Assembly (NCBI GenBank): GCA_963759955.1 | Contig: CAVXCA010000040.1 | Coordinates: forward strand, 1 to 64,000 | Origin: Roseiarcus sp963759955 | Lineage (GTDB): Bacteria > Pseudomonadota > Alphaproteobacteria > Rhizobiales > Beijerinckiaceae | Direction of reading: 5' to 3' | DNA length: 64,000 nucleotides | Shown: positions 26,931 through 34,893 of the stretch, piece by piece | Numbering within the stretch: position 1 is the stretch's first letter | Layout of the letters: each line of letters begins with the position of its first letter | Program-made: the position numbers and the translations under genes | Notes under the pieces: model-generated | Seen by the model: only the letters and a program-made list of their open reading frames with translations | What the model was told of the DNA's origin: nothing | The model's database searches: none

Positions 26931-27168
26931 CCCTTGCTTGCGCAACGCCTCGGCGATGACGAACTTGGTGCTTTCCCATATTTCCTTGGCGTTGTGCTCG
27001 ACCCAGCCCGGCTTGGGATAGATTTGTTCGTGTTCCTTTTGGGCGACGCTGACGATCTGGCCCTTGCGGTCGAAGACGATAAAGCGGCTGCTGGTGGTGC
27101 CTTGATCGATCGCGCCGACATACTTACTCATGGTTTCCTCCTGCCAAATTGCTCTGTTGTGGTTGGGA

Positions 27169-28299
27169 CTAGTGGATCGAATCCAACACTTGGTGCCCGC
27201 GCCTGACGGCGGCGATGATTTTATTGGGGTCGGCGGTCCAGGTGAAGGGCGCGGATTGCCGATTGTGCTCTTCGAGGAATTGATTGATGGCGGCCTGCAA
27301 ATCGACGACCGATCGGAATACGCCGCGCTTGAGTTTGCGCTTGGTGAGCGTGGCGAAGAAGCCTTCGACGGCGTTGAGCCACGAGCAGGACGTCGGCGTG
27401 AAGTGGAAGACGAACCGCTCGTGCCGAGCGAGCCACTGGAGCACTTTGGGATGCTTGTGGGCGGCGTAATTGTCGAGGATCACATGCACCATCTTGCCGG
27501 CGGGAACCCGAGCGTCGATGGCGTTGAGAAAGCGGATGAACTCCTGATGGCGGTGGCGCTGCATGTTTTGGCCGATGACCGTGCCGTCGAGAATATTCAT
27601 GGCGGCGAACAGCGTCGTCGTGCCGTTCCTGACGTAGTCGTGGGTCATCGTGCCGGCGCGGCCCTTCTTGAGCGGCAGCCCGGGCTGGGTGCGGTCGAGC
27701 GCCTGAATTTGGCTCTTCTCGTCGAGAGACAGGACGATGGCGTGCGCGGGCGGATCGACATAGAGCCCGACCACATCGCGCAGCTTCTCGATGAATTTCG
27801 GATCGTTGGAAAGTTTGAACTGCCGCATGCGGTGCGGCTGAAGACCATGTTTGCGCCAGATGCGTTGAACCGAGCTGACGGAGACGCCCGAGGCCTTCGC
27901 CATCAAAGCGCCGGTCCAATGCGTTGTCTCTCCCGGCGGCGGATCGAGCGTCAGGGCCACGACCCGCGCAACGATCTCGTCCGCCAGCAGCTTGACGCGC
28001 GAAGGCCGCGTCTTGTCGCGCGCCAGCCCCTCGAACCCTTCGTCGGCGAACCGTTCCTGCCAGCGCCAGACACAAGTTTTCGACTTGCCCGTCCGGCGCA
28101 TGATCTCGTTCGTGCCCACGCCGTCGGCCGTCAAAAGCACGATCTGGCCCCGCCAAACGTGCTTCTGCGGCGCGTTGCGATCCTTGATCAGAGCCAAAAG
28201 CCGGAGCCGATCTTCCGCCGAAACGGCAAGCGATATTCCCGTGCGCATGCGCCAGACTCGCACATCGCCAGTCCGCCGGGAATCCTCAATAGGATTCAA
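27169..28299 (-). CDS. IS630-family transposase, copy 1
   Basis: A 376-residue transposase. The N-terminal HTH region includes MRRTGKSKTCVWRWQERF and the DDE catalytic residues are in VLSLDEKSQIQ, HVILDNYAAHKH and SWLNAVEGFFA. The stop codon TAG is formed by the duplicated target TA plus one flanking base. It differs from copy 2 (39614-40744) by only a couple of residues, such as LTKRKLKRG versus LTKRRLKRG. The insertion lies between glpD and glpK. Confidence 0.93.
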   Translation of the reverse strand: MNPIEDSRRTGDVRVWRMRTGISLAVSAEDRLRLLALIKDRNAPQKHVWRGQIVLLTADGVGTNEIMRRTGKSKTCVWRWQERFADEGFEGLARDKTRPSRVKLLADEIVARVVALTLDPPPGETTHWTGALMAKASGVSVSSVQRIWRKHGLQPHRMRQFKLSNDPKFIEKLRDVVGLYVDPPAHAIVLSLDEKSQIQALDRTQPGLPLKKGRAGTMTHDYVRNGTTTLFAAMNILDGTVIGQNMQRHRHQEFIRFLNAIDARVPAGKMVHVILDNYAAHKHPKVLQWLARHERFVFHFTPTSCSWLNAVEGFFATLTKRKLKRGVFRSVVDLQAAINQFLEEHNRQSAPFTWTADPNKIIAAVRRGHQVLDSIH

Positions 28300-28317
28300 A
28301 TGTCAGATTTCATCCAC
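27172..28317 (-). mobile_element. IS630-family insertion sequence, copy 1
   Basis: It is 1146 bases long and bounded by TA on both sides (27170-27171 and 28318-28319) inside a CTAG target, with short inverted ends beginning GTGGAT. The second copy at 39596-40741 has the same length and termini. It separates glpD from glpK and may reduce glpKF transcription. Confidence 0.92.
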
Positions 28318-28355
28318 TAGGATACAGGGGCCGGACGGGGCCCTTTTGGTGGATT

Positions 28356-29864
28356 TCAGTGCGCGCTCACCCGCGGTTCGAAAAATTCGTCGATGGCGGC
28401 GGCGCGCTCGGCCGGCGCGCCGAGACCGAGCTTGGTCCGGCGCCAGAGCACGTCTTCGCTGACGCGGGCCCACTCTTCGGCTCGCAGATATTCCAGTTCC
28501 GCCTGCGAGAGGCCGCCGCCGAAATCGCGACCGAGATCGTCGAGGGAACGGGCGTCGCCGAGAATCTTGTACAGGCGCGTCCCGTAGGCGTGCGCCAAAC
28601 GGCTAGCCAAGGGGCGCCCCAAAAACGGCTTTTCCTGCAGGACGCGGTCGGTGAACTTGGCCATGTCGCCGTCCGGAATATCCCCGCCCGGCAGCGACGC
28701 ATCGCCGGTCCACGGCGCTTTCATTCCCGGCAGGAACGGGGCGACGTCGCGCAGCACGTGTTCGGCCAGTTTTCGATAGGTGGTCAGCTTGCCGCCGAAC
28801 ACCGACAGAAGCGGCGCCTCGCCGTCCTTGACGTCGAGATCGAACACGTAATCGCGGGTGACCGCCGACGCCTCGATCGAGCCGTCGTCGAACAGCGGGC
28901 GCACTCCCGAATAAGACCACACCACGTCGGCCGCTGAGATCGATCGCTTGAACCAGTTATTGATCGACGCGACGAGGTAATCGGTCTCCTCCGGCGAGAT
29001 CACTACATCGCGCGCCGCGCCTTGGTAAGGCACATCCGTGGTCCCTATCAGCGTAAAGTTTTCTCTATATGGAATTGCGAAAATAATCCGCTTATCCGGA
29101 TTCTGAAGGATATAGGCGTGCTCACCGTCAAACAGCCGCGGCACGACGATGTGGCTGCCCTTGACGAGACGCACGTCTTTCGCGGTGGCGCGACCGATGC
29201 GGCGGTTGAGAACCTCCGCCACCCACGGACCGGCGGCGTTGATCAGCACACGAGCGGACACTTCTTCGCGCGCGCCGCTCGATCGGTCGACCAGCGTCGC
29301 GATCCATCGGCCGCCCTCCCGCCGGGCCGCCTCCAGCCGGGTTCCAACCCGGATCCGAGCGCCGCGCTCCTTGGCGTCCAGAGCGTTCAGGATGACGAGA
29401 CGCGAGTCGTCGACGGCGCAATCGGAATAGGCGAACCCGACCTTCATCCCTGGCTTGAGCGGCTCTCCGCGAGGGTCCCGGCCGAGATCGATCCGTTCGC
29501 AGCCGGCCAGGGTCTTACGGCGCGCAAGGTGATCATAGAAAAACAGGCCCAGGCGAACCATCCAAGCCGGCCGAATCGCCGTGTCGTGGGGAAGGACGAA
29601 ACGCAAGGGATGGATGATGTGCGGGGCGATGGACATCAGCCGCTCGCGTTCTTGCAGCGCCTCCCGCACCAGCCGGAACTCGAAGTATTCGAGATAGCGC
29701 AGGCCGCCGTGGATGAGCTTCGTTGACCAGGACGACGTATGAGCGGCGAGGTCGTCCTGCTCCGCCAACAGGACCGAGAGACCTCGGCCCGCCGCGTCTC
29801 GGGCGACGCCAACGCCGTTGATTCCGCCGCCGACGATCAGGATGTCGAAAACGCCCCCAGACAC
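28356..29864 (-). CDS. glpD: Glycerol-3-phosphate dehydrogenase (aerobic)
   Basis: FAD-dependent membrane-associated enzyme that oxidises glycerol-3-phosphate to dihydroxyacetone phosphate and feeds the quinone pool. The N-terminal FAD-binding site is DILIVGGGINGVGVARDAAG, followed by SSWSTKLIHGGLRYLEY. LINAAGPWV and SVFGGKLTTYRKLAE are family motifs. The GTG at 29864, behind a GGTCGGGGGC stretch, gives 502 residues with the dinucleotide site at the very N-terminus; the frame stays open upstream. It appears intact although downstream glpK is broken. Confidence 0.94.
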   Translation of the reverse strand: MSGGVFDILIVGGGINGVGVARDAAGRGLSVLLAEQDDLAAHTSSWSTKLIHGGLRYLEYFEFRLVREALQERERLMSIAPHIIHPLRFVLPHDTAIRPAWMVRLGLFFYDHLARRKTLAGCERIDLGRDPRGEPLKPGMKVGFAYSDCAVDDSRLVILNALDAKERGARIRVGTRLEAARREGGRWIATLVDRSSGAREEVSARVLINAAGPWVAEVLNRRIGRATAKDVRLVKGSHIVVPRLFDGEHAYILQNPDKRIIFAIPYRENFTLIGTTDVPYQGAARDVVISPEETDYLVASINNWFKRSISAADVVWSYSGVRPLFDDGSIEASAVTRDYVFDLDVKDGEAPLLSVFGGKLTTYRKLAEHVLRDVAPFLPGMKAPWTGDASLPGGDIPDGDMAKFTDRVLQEKPFLGRPLASRLAHAYGTRLYKILGDARSLDDLGRDFGGGLSQAELEYLRAEEWARVSEDVLWRRTKLGLGAPAERAAAIDEFFEPRVSAH

Positions 29865-29946
29865 GTTGCCCCCGACCTGTTGTTGTGGCGCCCAGCGCCT
29901 TGCTTGGACGCAAGGTAAACACAATTCGAATCGTTTTCCAATAGCC

Positions 29947-29971
29947 ATTTTTTCGAAAGTTACCGAAAATA
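29947..29971 (-). promoter_or_regulatory. Candidate GlpR operator upstream of glpD
   Basis: On the minus strand TTTTCGGTAACTTTCGAAAAAA carries spaced TTTTCG/TTTCG half-sites, the kind of repeat bound by DeoR-family GlpR proteins. It lies about 85 bases before the glpD start and downstream of the regulator gene. Binding is inferred. Confidence 0.4.
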
Positions 29972-30124
29972 CCAGCGTCCCTATTTGATGCGCCAGCGAG
30001 GACCAGCGCCCGTCGTTGCGTCGCAGCATCGCCGGTCGATATCTATTAAGCTATTGCAATGAGGAATGTTTTATAGAACGATTGTGCCGCGGATGCGACA
30101 AACGTCCACCCCTCGCGGAGGCTC

Positions 30125-30150
30125 ATTTCTTCGCACGTGCGAAAGAAAAT
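30125..30150. promoter_or_regulatory. Palindrome centred on TTCGCACGTGCGAA
   Basis: A perfect 14-base dyad (30130-30143), extended by CATTTCT/AGAAAATG arms. It lies 90 bases after the glpR stop. It could be a second operator or part of the glpR terminator; T-rich sequence flanks both sides. Confidence 0.45.
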
Positions 30151-30232
30151 GAGGCGGAAAACGCACGTTTGCGCTTTCATTGATTTTTCGTAAGCAAATC
30201 GGCTTGCGACTTCGCCAGCGGCGATAGGCGCC

Positions 30233-31009
30233 TCATTCGGTCCCGGGTTCGGCCTCGATCACCTGGACGCCGGCCTGCGCGCACACTTTCGCCAAGTTGG
30301 GATTTTCCAGGCGATCGGTGACGAAGACGTGCACCTGCTGCATGTGGCCGATTCGGATCGGCGCCACCCGTTCGAGCTTGAGTCGGTCGCAGACCAGGAT
30401 CACCCGCCGTGCGTTTTCGATAATGGTCTGGCTGACGCGGACCTCTTGATAATCGAAGTCGAGCAGCGCGCCGTCCTCGTCGAGCGCCGAACATCCGATG
30501 ACGGCGTTGTCGACCTTGAATTGACGAATCAGGTCGATGGCGGCGGCGCCGGTCACCGCCCCGTCCGATCGCCGGACCGGACCACCCGCCAGAATGACGT
30601 CGATCTCGGGAATCGTATGCAGGCGCACAGCGACGTTGAGATTGTTGGTGATCACCAACAAGTCCTTGTGCCCGACGAGGCAACGCGCCACTTCTTCCGT
30701 TGTCGTGCCGATGTTGATAAACAGCGACGAGTTGTCGGGAATGAGCTTTGCCGCCGCTTCGCCGATGGCCCGTTTTTGATCGGCGGCGATCAGACGCCGG
30801 GCCTCATAGCGCAAATTTTCCACGCTCGACACGACGACGGCGCCGCCGCGGCTGCGCTTGAGCAGGCGCTGGTCGCACAACTCGTTCAAGTCGCTGCGGA
30901 TCGTTTGCGGCGTGACTCCGAAGTGCTCGGCCAGAGCCTCCACCTGCACAACGCCGGACGTCTTGGCGAGAAGCAGGATATTGTGTTGGCGTTCCGTCAA
31001 TGCGTTCAT
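30233..31009 (-). CDS. glpR: DeoR-family repressor GlpR
   Basis: A 258-residue regulator of glycerol-phosphate genes. The N-terminal HTH is VQVEALAEHFGVTPQTIRSDLNELC, with KRSRGGAVV after it. The C-terminal sugar-phosphate-binding domain has FINIGTTTEEVARCL, VITNNLNVA, ILAGGPVRRSDGAVTG and DNAVIGCSALDEDGALLDFD. It is first in the glpR-D-K-F series. Glycerol-3-phosphate is the usual inducer. With glpK disrupted, inducer supply from glycerol would fall. Confidence 0.9.
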   Translation of the reverse strand: MNALTERQHNILLLAKTSGVVQVEALAEHFGVTPQTIRSDLNELCDQRLLKRSRGGAVVVSSVENLRYEARRLIAADQKRAIGEAAAKLIPDNSSLFINIGTTTEEVARCLVGHKDLLVITNNLNVAVRLHTIPEIDVILAGGPVRRSDGAVTGAAAIDLIRQFKVDNAVIGCSALDEDGALLDFDYQEVRVSQTIIENARRVILVCDRLKLERVAPIRIGHMQQVHVFVTDRLENPNLAKVCAQAGVQVIEAEPGTE

Positions 31010-31017
31010 TTATTGTG

Positions 31018-31327
31018 CGCGCCCCAGTATCAAAGCCCGTCGCGGATTGGACCGGGTTTCCTTGACAGTGCATTTGACTTGTCGACCCCGGCGTCTTCCG
31101 AGGTCTTCGCCGATCAGAGGCAAGATAAGCGGACGATGGGCGCAGCGCCAGTCGAGAGTTGAGCCCCCTGCCGCCGCATCCCTACAACCCGAGCCAACAA
31201 CATCCGCAAAGCGGCGGCGCATCCGGCGAAGCGGCGCAAGGACTGAACCGGGCGTCGCCGGCGCCGTAGCGTTCCGCGACACCCTGCCGCAGGGACTCGC
31301 CGCTCGCGGCCCGATTATGTGTGAAAT
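31018..31327. other. Intergenic region before the first DUF2946-like gene
   Basis: It separates divergent glpR and the copper-receptor units. The last ~70 bases (31257-31327) are repeated exactly before the second unit (34110-34180), so the promoter was duplicated with the genes. A stretch at about 31215-31245 resembles the last ten codons of ppk2 and may be a chance or remnant similarity. Confidence 0.45.
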
Positions 31328-32031
31328 ATGAAGAATCCGGGGCGCAGAGCGGCGGAACTGCGGCGGACGCTGCTCGCGTTCGCGCTCGCGTACCTGTTCG
31401 CGCTGCAAAGCCTCGTCTCCGCCGTGGCCTTTTGCTGCCCGGCGTCCGATCAGAACACGGCTTTCGAGGCTGCCCTCGCCTCGGCGATCTGCGCCCACGC
31501 CGACGACGGACAGGCGTCGGCCTCCGACAAACAGGCGCCCGCCCCGGTTCACTCCCATCACTGCCTGCTGTGCGCCGCCCACGCCGGTTGCGCCCCCGGC
31601 GTCGCCGCCTCGGCGCAAGCGTTCGTCCCGGCGCGCAATTCGCTCGGGCGCGCGCTCGCTATCGCCGCCTCGACCGGCCTCAATCCGCAGGCGGGCCGTA
31701 CCAGCTCCTGGTCGGCGCGCGCGCCGCCTTTCAACGCCTGAAACGAACCGTGAATTAGCACTTCCGCGCGCCGCGGCGCCGTGGATTCCCGTTTCTCGCG
31801 TTGAAAGACTCCCATCGTGACCAAACTGCTCACCGTCCTCGTCGCGGGCGCGGCGCTGGCGCCTTGCGCGGCGCTCGCTCAACAATCCACGCCGCAGTCG
31901 CTGCCGAACGTCGAAATCGTCGCCCCGGCCCAGAGCGCCAACCCCGGCAACGCGAATGCCGCCGCGGCCTCGCCCAATTACACGCCCGTCCCGGCGGCGA
32001 CGATCGCCGCCCGCAGCGCCGGCTCGCCCGA
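31257..32031. repeat. Direct repeat unit, copy A (DUF2946-like gene and TonB receptor start)
   Basis: It matches 34110-34893. Two near-identical tracts (31257 to about 31548, and about 31671-32031) flank a diverged segment that encodes the His/Cys loop of the small protein. After 32031 the receptors diverge. Confidence 0.85.
31328..31741 (+). CDS. DUF2946-like membrane-anchored protein, copy A
   Basis: A 137-residue protein with one N-terminal membrane or signal helix (LLAFALAYLFALQSLVSAV) and a CCPASDQ segment. A His/Cys cluster reads HSHHCLLCAAHAGC near residue 77. This layout and placement just before a TonB-dependent receptor match DUF2946 proteins, which are linked with copper uptake loci. 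It may present copper to or from the receptor; function is inferred. Confidence 0.72.
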   Translation: MKNPGRRAAELRRTLLAFALAYLFALQSLVSAVAFCCPASDQNTAFEAALASAICAHADDGQASASDKQAPAPVHSHHCLLCAAHAGCAPGVAASAQAFVPARNSLGRALAIAASTGLNPQAGRTSSWSARAPPFNA

Positions 32032-34054
32032 CGCGGCGAGGCTGCTCGGCGACGTTCCCGGCGTCAGCTTCAAGACCGGCGGCGGCATCTCGAGCCTGCC
32101 CGTCGTCAACGGCTTCGACGACGAGCGCAACGCCATCCTGCTCGGCGGCATGTCAATCACCGCGGCGTGCCCTAACCACATGAACCCGGCACTGTCCTAT
32201 ATCGACTCCGCCAACGTCGGCTCGGTGCAGGTGATCACCAACAACGTTCCGGTCAGCATGGGCGGCGACTCGATCGGCGGCACGATCATCGTCAATCCCC
32301 GCGCGCCGGTGTTCGCGCCAATCGCCGGCGCGCCGGCGGCGTCGGCACTGCCGACGCTGGCGATCGCGCCCGGCGTCGTCGCCAGCGGTTCGCTGACCTC
32401 GATGTACCGCTCCAACAACAAGAGCGTAAGCCTGTCGGGGACGGCCACCGTCGCGACCGAACACTTCAGCATCGGCTACGACGGCTCCTGGTCGCACGGC
32501 AGCGACTACCACGCCGGCGGCGGCGCCGTGGCGCCCTCGACCAGCTACGCCGCCGAGGACCATGCGCTGACTCTCGCCTACAAGAACGACGACCAGCTCA
32601 TCACCCTGCGCGGCGCCATCGAGCACGACCCCTTCGAGGGCTTCCCCAACGAATACATGGACATGCTCGACAATCAGGCGAGTTCGGTCAATCTGAGCTA
32701 CAAGGGCGGCTTCGGCTGGGGCCAGTTGGACGCCGACGCGTTCTATCAGCACACCCAGCACTACATGAATTTCGGAACCGACAAGAGCAAGGGCACAGTG
32801 TACACAACGACGACCGGCATGCCGATGTGGACCGACGGCCAGGACTTCGGCTATTCGCTCAAGACGACGATCGCCGCGAGCAAGATCGACACCATTCGCA
32901 TCGGCAACGAATTCCACGGCGAAACGCTCAACGATTGGTGGACGCCGTCGGGCACGAAGGTGGGAATGATGTGCTGCGGCACGTTCGAGAACATCAACGA
33001 CGGGACGCGCGACCGCTTCGGCGCCTACTCCGAGTGGGAGAGGCAATGGGCGCCGCAATGGACGACGCTGATCGGCGTGCGCGGCGAGATCGTCGACACC
33101 AACGCCGGCGACGTGCAGGGCTACAGCAGCACCTACCTAGGCACGGCGACCTACCCGTCCGGCTCGGCCGCGTTCAACGCCCTCAGCCACGCCAAGACGT
33201 TCGACGATCTCGATTGGACCGCGCTCACGCGCTACACGCCGAACGCCGATGCGACCTACGAGGCCGGCGTCACCCAAAAGACCCGCGCGCCCAGTCTCTA
33301 CGAGCTCTATGCGTGGTCGACCAATTCGATGGCCGCAATGATGAACGGTTGGGCGGGCGACGGCGACGGCTATGTCGGCAATCTCTACTTGAAACCCGAA
33401 ATCGCGCACACCCTCAGCGTCAGCGCCGATTGGCGCGACGCCGTCAGCGACCGATGGGAGTTCAAGGCGACGCCCTATTACAGCTACGTGCAAGACTATA
33501 TCGACGTGAATGTCCTCACCCCCGACACCACAAAGGCCAGAGACCTCCTGCAATACGCTAATCACAACGCGGAGTTGTATGGATTCAACCTGTCTGGCCG
33601 CGTGCGCCTCGCCGAAAGCGCGAGCTTCGGCGTCGTCTCTCTGTCGGGCGAGGCCGGCTACACCCGCGGCATCAACCTCGACACACACGGCAATCTCTAT
33701 GACATCATGCCGCTGAACGGGAAAGCCGCGCTCAGCGACAAGATTGCGCTGGGAGGCGGGACGTGGACCAACAGCGTCGAATTGCAAGCGGTGGCGGCCA
33801 AGACCGAGGTCGACGTGGTGACCAACGAGCTGACCACCCCCGCGTACGCGCTGACGAACTTGCGCTCGGCCTACGAGTTCAAGAACATCCGGTTCGACTT
33901 CGGCGTCGAGAACCTGTTCGACAAGTTCTATTACGAACCGCTCGGCGGCGCCGACATCGCCGAGTGGAAGATCGAAGGATACGCGCCGTATGCTCCCGAC
34001 CCGGTCGCCGGCATGGGCCGCACGCTCTACGCCGGGATGACGGTGAAGTTCTGA
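31817..34054 (+). CDS. TonB-dependent receptor, copper (OprC/NosA)-like, copy A
   Basis: A 745-residue outer-membrane receptor with a GTG start. A signal peptide ends at ALAQ, the plug domain contains LLGDVPGVSFKTGGGISSLPVVNGF and MSITAACPNHMNPALSYI, and the 22-strand barrel ends in RTLYAGMTVKF. The ACxNxMNP motif and Met/Cys sites such as GMPMWTDG and VGMMCCGTFEN fit the copper receptors OprC/NosA. It follows the DUF2946-like gene by ~75 bases. Copper is the likely cargo but is inferred. Confidence 0.85.
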   Translation: MTKLLTVLVAGAALAPCAALAQQSTPQSLPNVEIVAPAQSANPGNANAAAASPNYTPVPAATIAARSAGSPDAARLLGDVPGVSFKTGGGISSLPVVNGFDDERNAILLGGMSITAACPNHMNPALSYIDSANVGSVQVITNNVPVSMGGDSIGGTIIVNPRAPVFAPIAGAPAASALPTLAIAPGVVASGSLTSMYRSNNKSVSLSGTATVATEHFSIGYDGSWSHGSDYHAGGGAVAPSTSYAAEDHALTLAYKNDDQLITLRGAIEHDPFEGFPNEYMDMLDNQASSVNLSYKGGFGWGQLDADAFYQHTQHYMNFGTDKSKGTVYTTTTGMPMWTDGQDFGYSLKTTIAASKIDTIRIGNEFHGETLNDWWTPSGTKVGMMCCGTFENINDGTRDRFGAYSEWERQWAPQWTTLIGVRGEIVDTNAGDVQGYSSTYLGTATYPSGSAAFNALSHAKTFDDLDWTALTRYTPNADATYEAGVTQKTRAPSLYELYAWSTNSMAAMMNGWAGDGDGYVGNLYLKPEIAHTLSVSADWRDAVSDRWEFKATPYYSYVQDYIDVNVLTPDTTKARDLLQYANHNAELYGFNLSGRVRLAESASFGVVSLSGEAGYTRGINLDTHGNLYDIMPLNGKAALSDKIALGGGTWTNSVELQAVAAKTEVDVVTNELTTPAYALTNLRSAYEFKNIRFDFGVENLFDKFYYEPLGGADIAEWKIEGYAPYAPDPVAGMGRTLYAGMTVKF

Positions 34055-34062
34055 GCCAAGGG

Positions 34063-34090
34063 CCCCGCCCGGCCGCACGGCCGGGCGGGG
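34063..34090 (+). terminator. Strong hairpin after receptor copy A
   Basis: A perfect CCCCGCCCGGCCG/CGGCCGGGCGGGG stem with a two-base loop, 9 bases after the stop. There is no T-run, so it may be a factor-assisted terminator or mRNA end stabiliser. A related hairpin follows copy B. Confidence 0.6.
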
Positions 34091-34109
34091 TCGTCGAAGA
34101 AGAGCGCCG

Positions 34110-34893
34110 GCCGGCGCCGTAGCGTTCCGCGACACCCTGCCGCAGGGACTCGCCGCTCGCGGCCCGATTATGTGTGAAATATGAAGAATCCGGGGCGCAG
34201 AGCGGCGGAACTGCGGCGGACGCTGCTCGCGTTCGCGCTCGCGTACCTGTTCGCGCTGCAAAGCCTCGTCTCCGCCGTGGCCTTTTGCTGCCCGGCGTCC
34301 GATCAGAACACGGCTTTCGAGGCTACCCTCGCCTCGGCGATCTGCGCCCACGCCGACGACGGACAGGCGTCGGCCTCCGACAAACAGGCGCCCGCCCCCG
34401 CTCATCCCCATCACTGCGTCGTTTGCGCCGGGCACGCGAGCTGCCACGCGCGCGGCGCGGGCATGCTCGTTTCCGCGCACTTGCCGCTTCCCGCGCGCCA
34501 TTCCGTCGGCCGTGCGCTCGCTGTCGCGTCCTCGACCGGCCTCAATCCGCAGGCGGGCCGAACCAGCTCCTGGTCGGCGCGCGCGCCGCCTTTCAACGCC
34601 TGAAACGAACCGTGAATTAGCATTTCCGTGCGCCGCGGCGCCGTGGATTCCCGTTTCTCGCGTTGAAAGACTCCCATCGTGACCAAACTGCTCACCGTCC
34701 TCGTCGCGCGCGCGGCGCTGGCGCCTTGCGCGGCGCTCGCTCAACAATCCACGCCGCAGTCGCTGCCGAACGTCGAAATCGTCGCCCCGGCCCAGAGCGC
34801 CAACCCCGGCAACGCGAATGCCGCCGCGGCCTCGCCCAATTACACGCCCGTCCCGGCGGCGACGATCGCCGCCCGCAGCGCCGGCTCGCCCGA
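34110..34893. repeat. Direct repeat unit, copy B
   Basis: Second copy of 31257-32031, offset by about 2.86 kb. Near-identical at both ends, with a 9-base longer and diverged middle. Confidence 0.85.
34181..34603 (+). CDS. DUF2946-like membrane-anchored protein, copy B
   Basis: A 140-residue paralog of the protein at 31328-31741. Residues 1-72 and the last ~25 are almost identical, while the middle differs: HPHHCVVCAGHASCHARGAG replaces the copy A His/Cys loop. The metal-ligand pattern H-x-HHC-x2-C-x2-H is kept but the spacing after it changes, which might alter metal handling. Confidence 0.72.
   Translation: MKNPGRRAAELRRTLLAFALAYLFALQSLVSAVAFCCPASDQNTAFEATLASAICAHADDGQASASDKQAPAPAHPHHCVVCAGHASCHARGAGMLVSAHLPLPARHSVGRALAVASSTGLNPQAGRTSSWSARAPPFNA

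Larger units (their letters stand above)
24239..27131 (-). pseudogene. glpK: Glycerol kinase, interrupted by an IS256-family element
   Basis: Phosphorylates glycerol to glycerol-3-phosphate. The first 70 codons (27131-26922) read MSKYVGAIDQGTTSSRFIVFD (ATP-binding DQGTT motif) to KQGLGA. The remaining 428 codons (25525-24239) resume at SDLAAVGITNQRETTLLWDR and include GILGDQQAALFGQ and RTDGGMVVNE. Deleting the element and one 9-base duplication gives 498 residues, the normal size. The insertion separates the ATP- and glycerol-binding parts, so the enzyme is inactive unless the element excises. Confidence 0.95.
29865..30232. other. glpR-glpD intergenic region
   Basis: A gap of 368 bases with lower GC than its surroundings. 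It holds a candidate GlpR operator (29947-29971) and a strong dyad (30125-30150). No gene was recognised. Confidence 0.6.

Noticed and set aside
31215..31245. Stretch resembling the last ten codons of ppk2
   Set aside because: Only about 30 bases of a low-complexity HPAKRRK-type tail match; no upstream ppk2 similarity was found.
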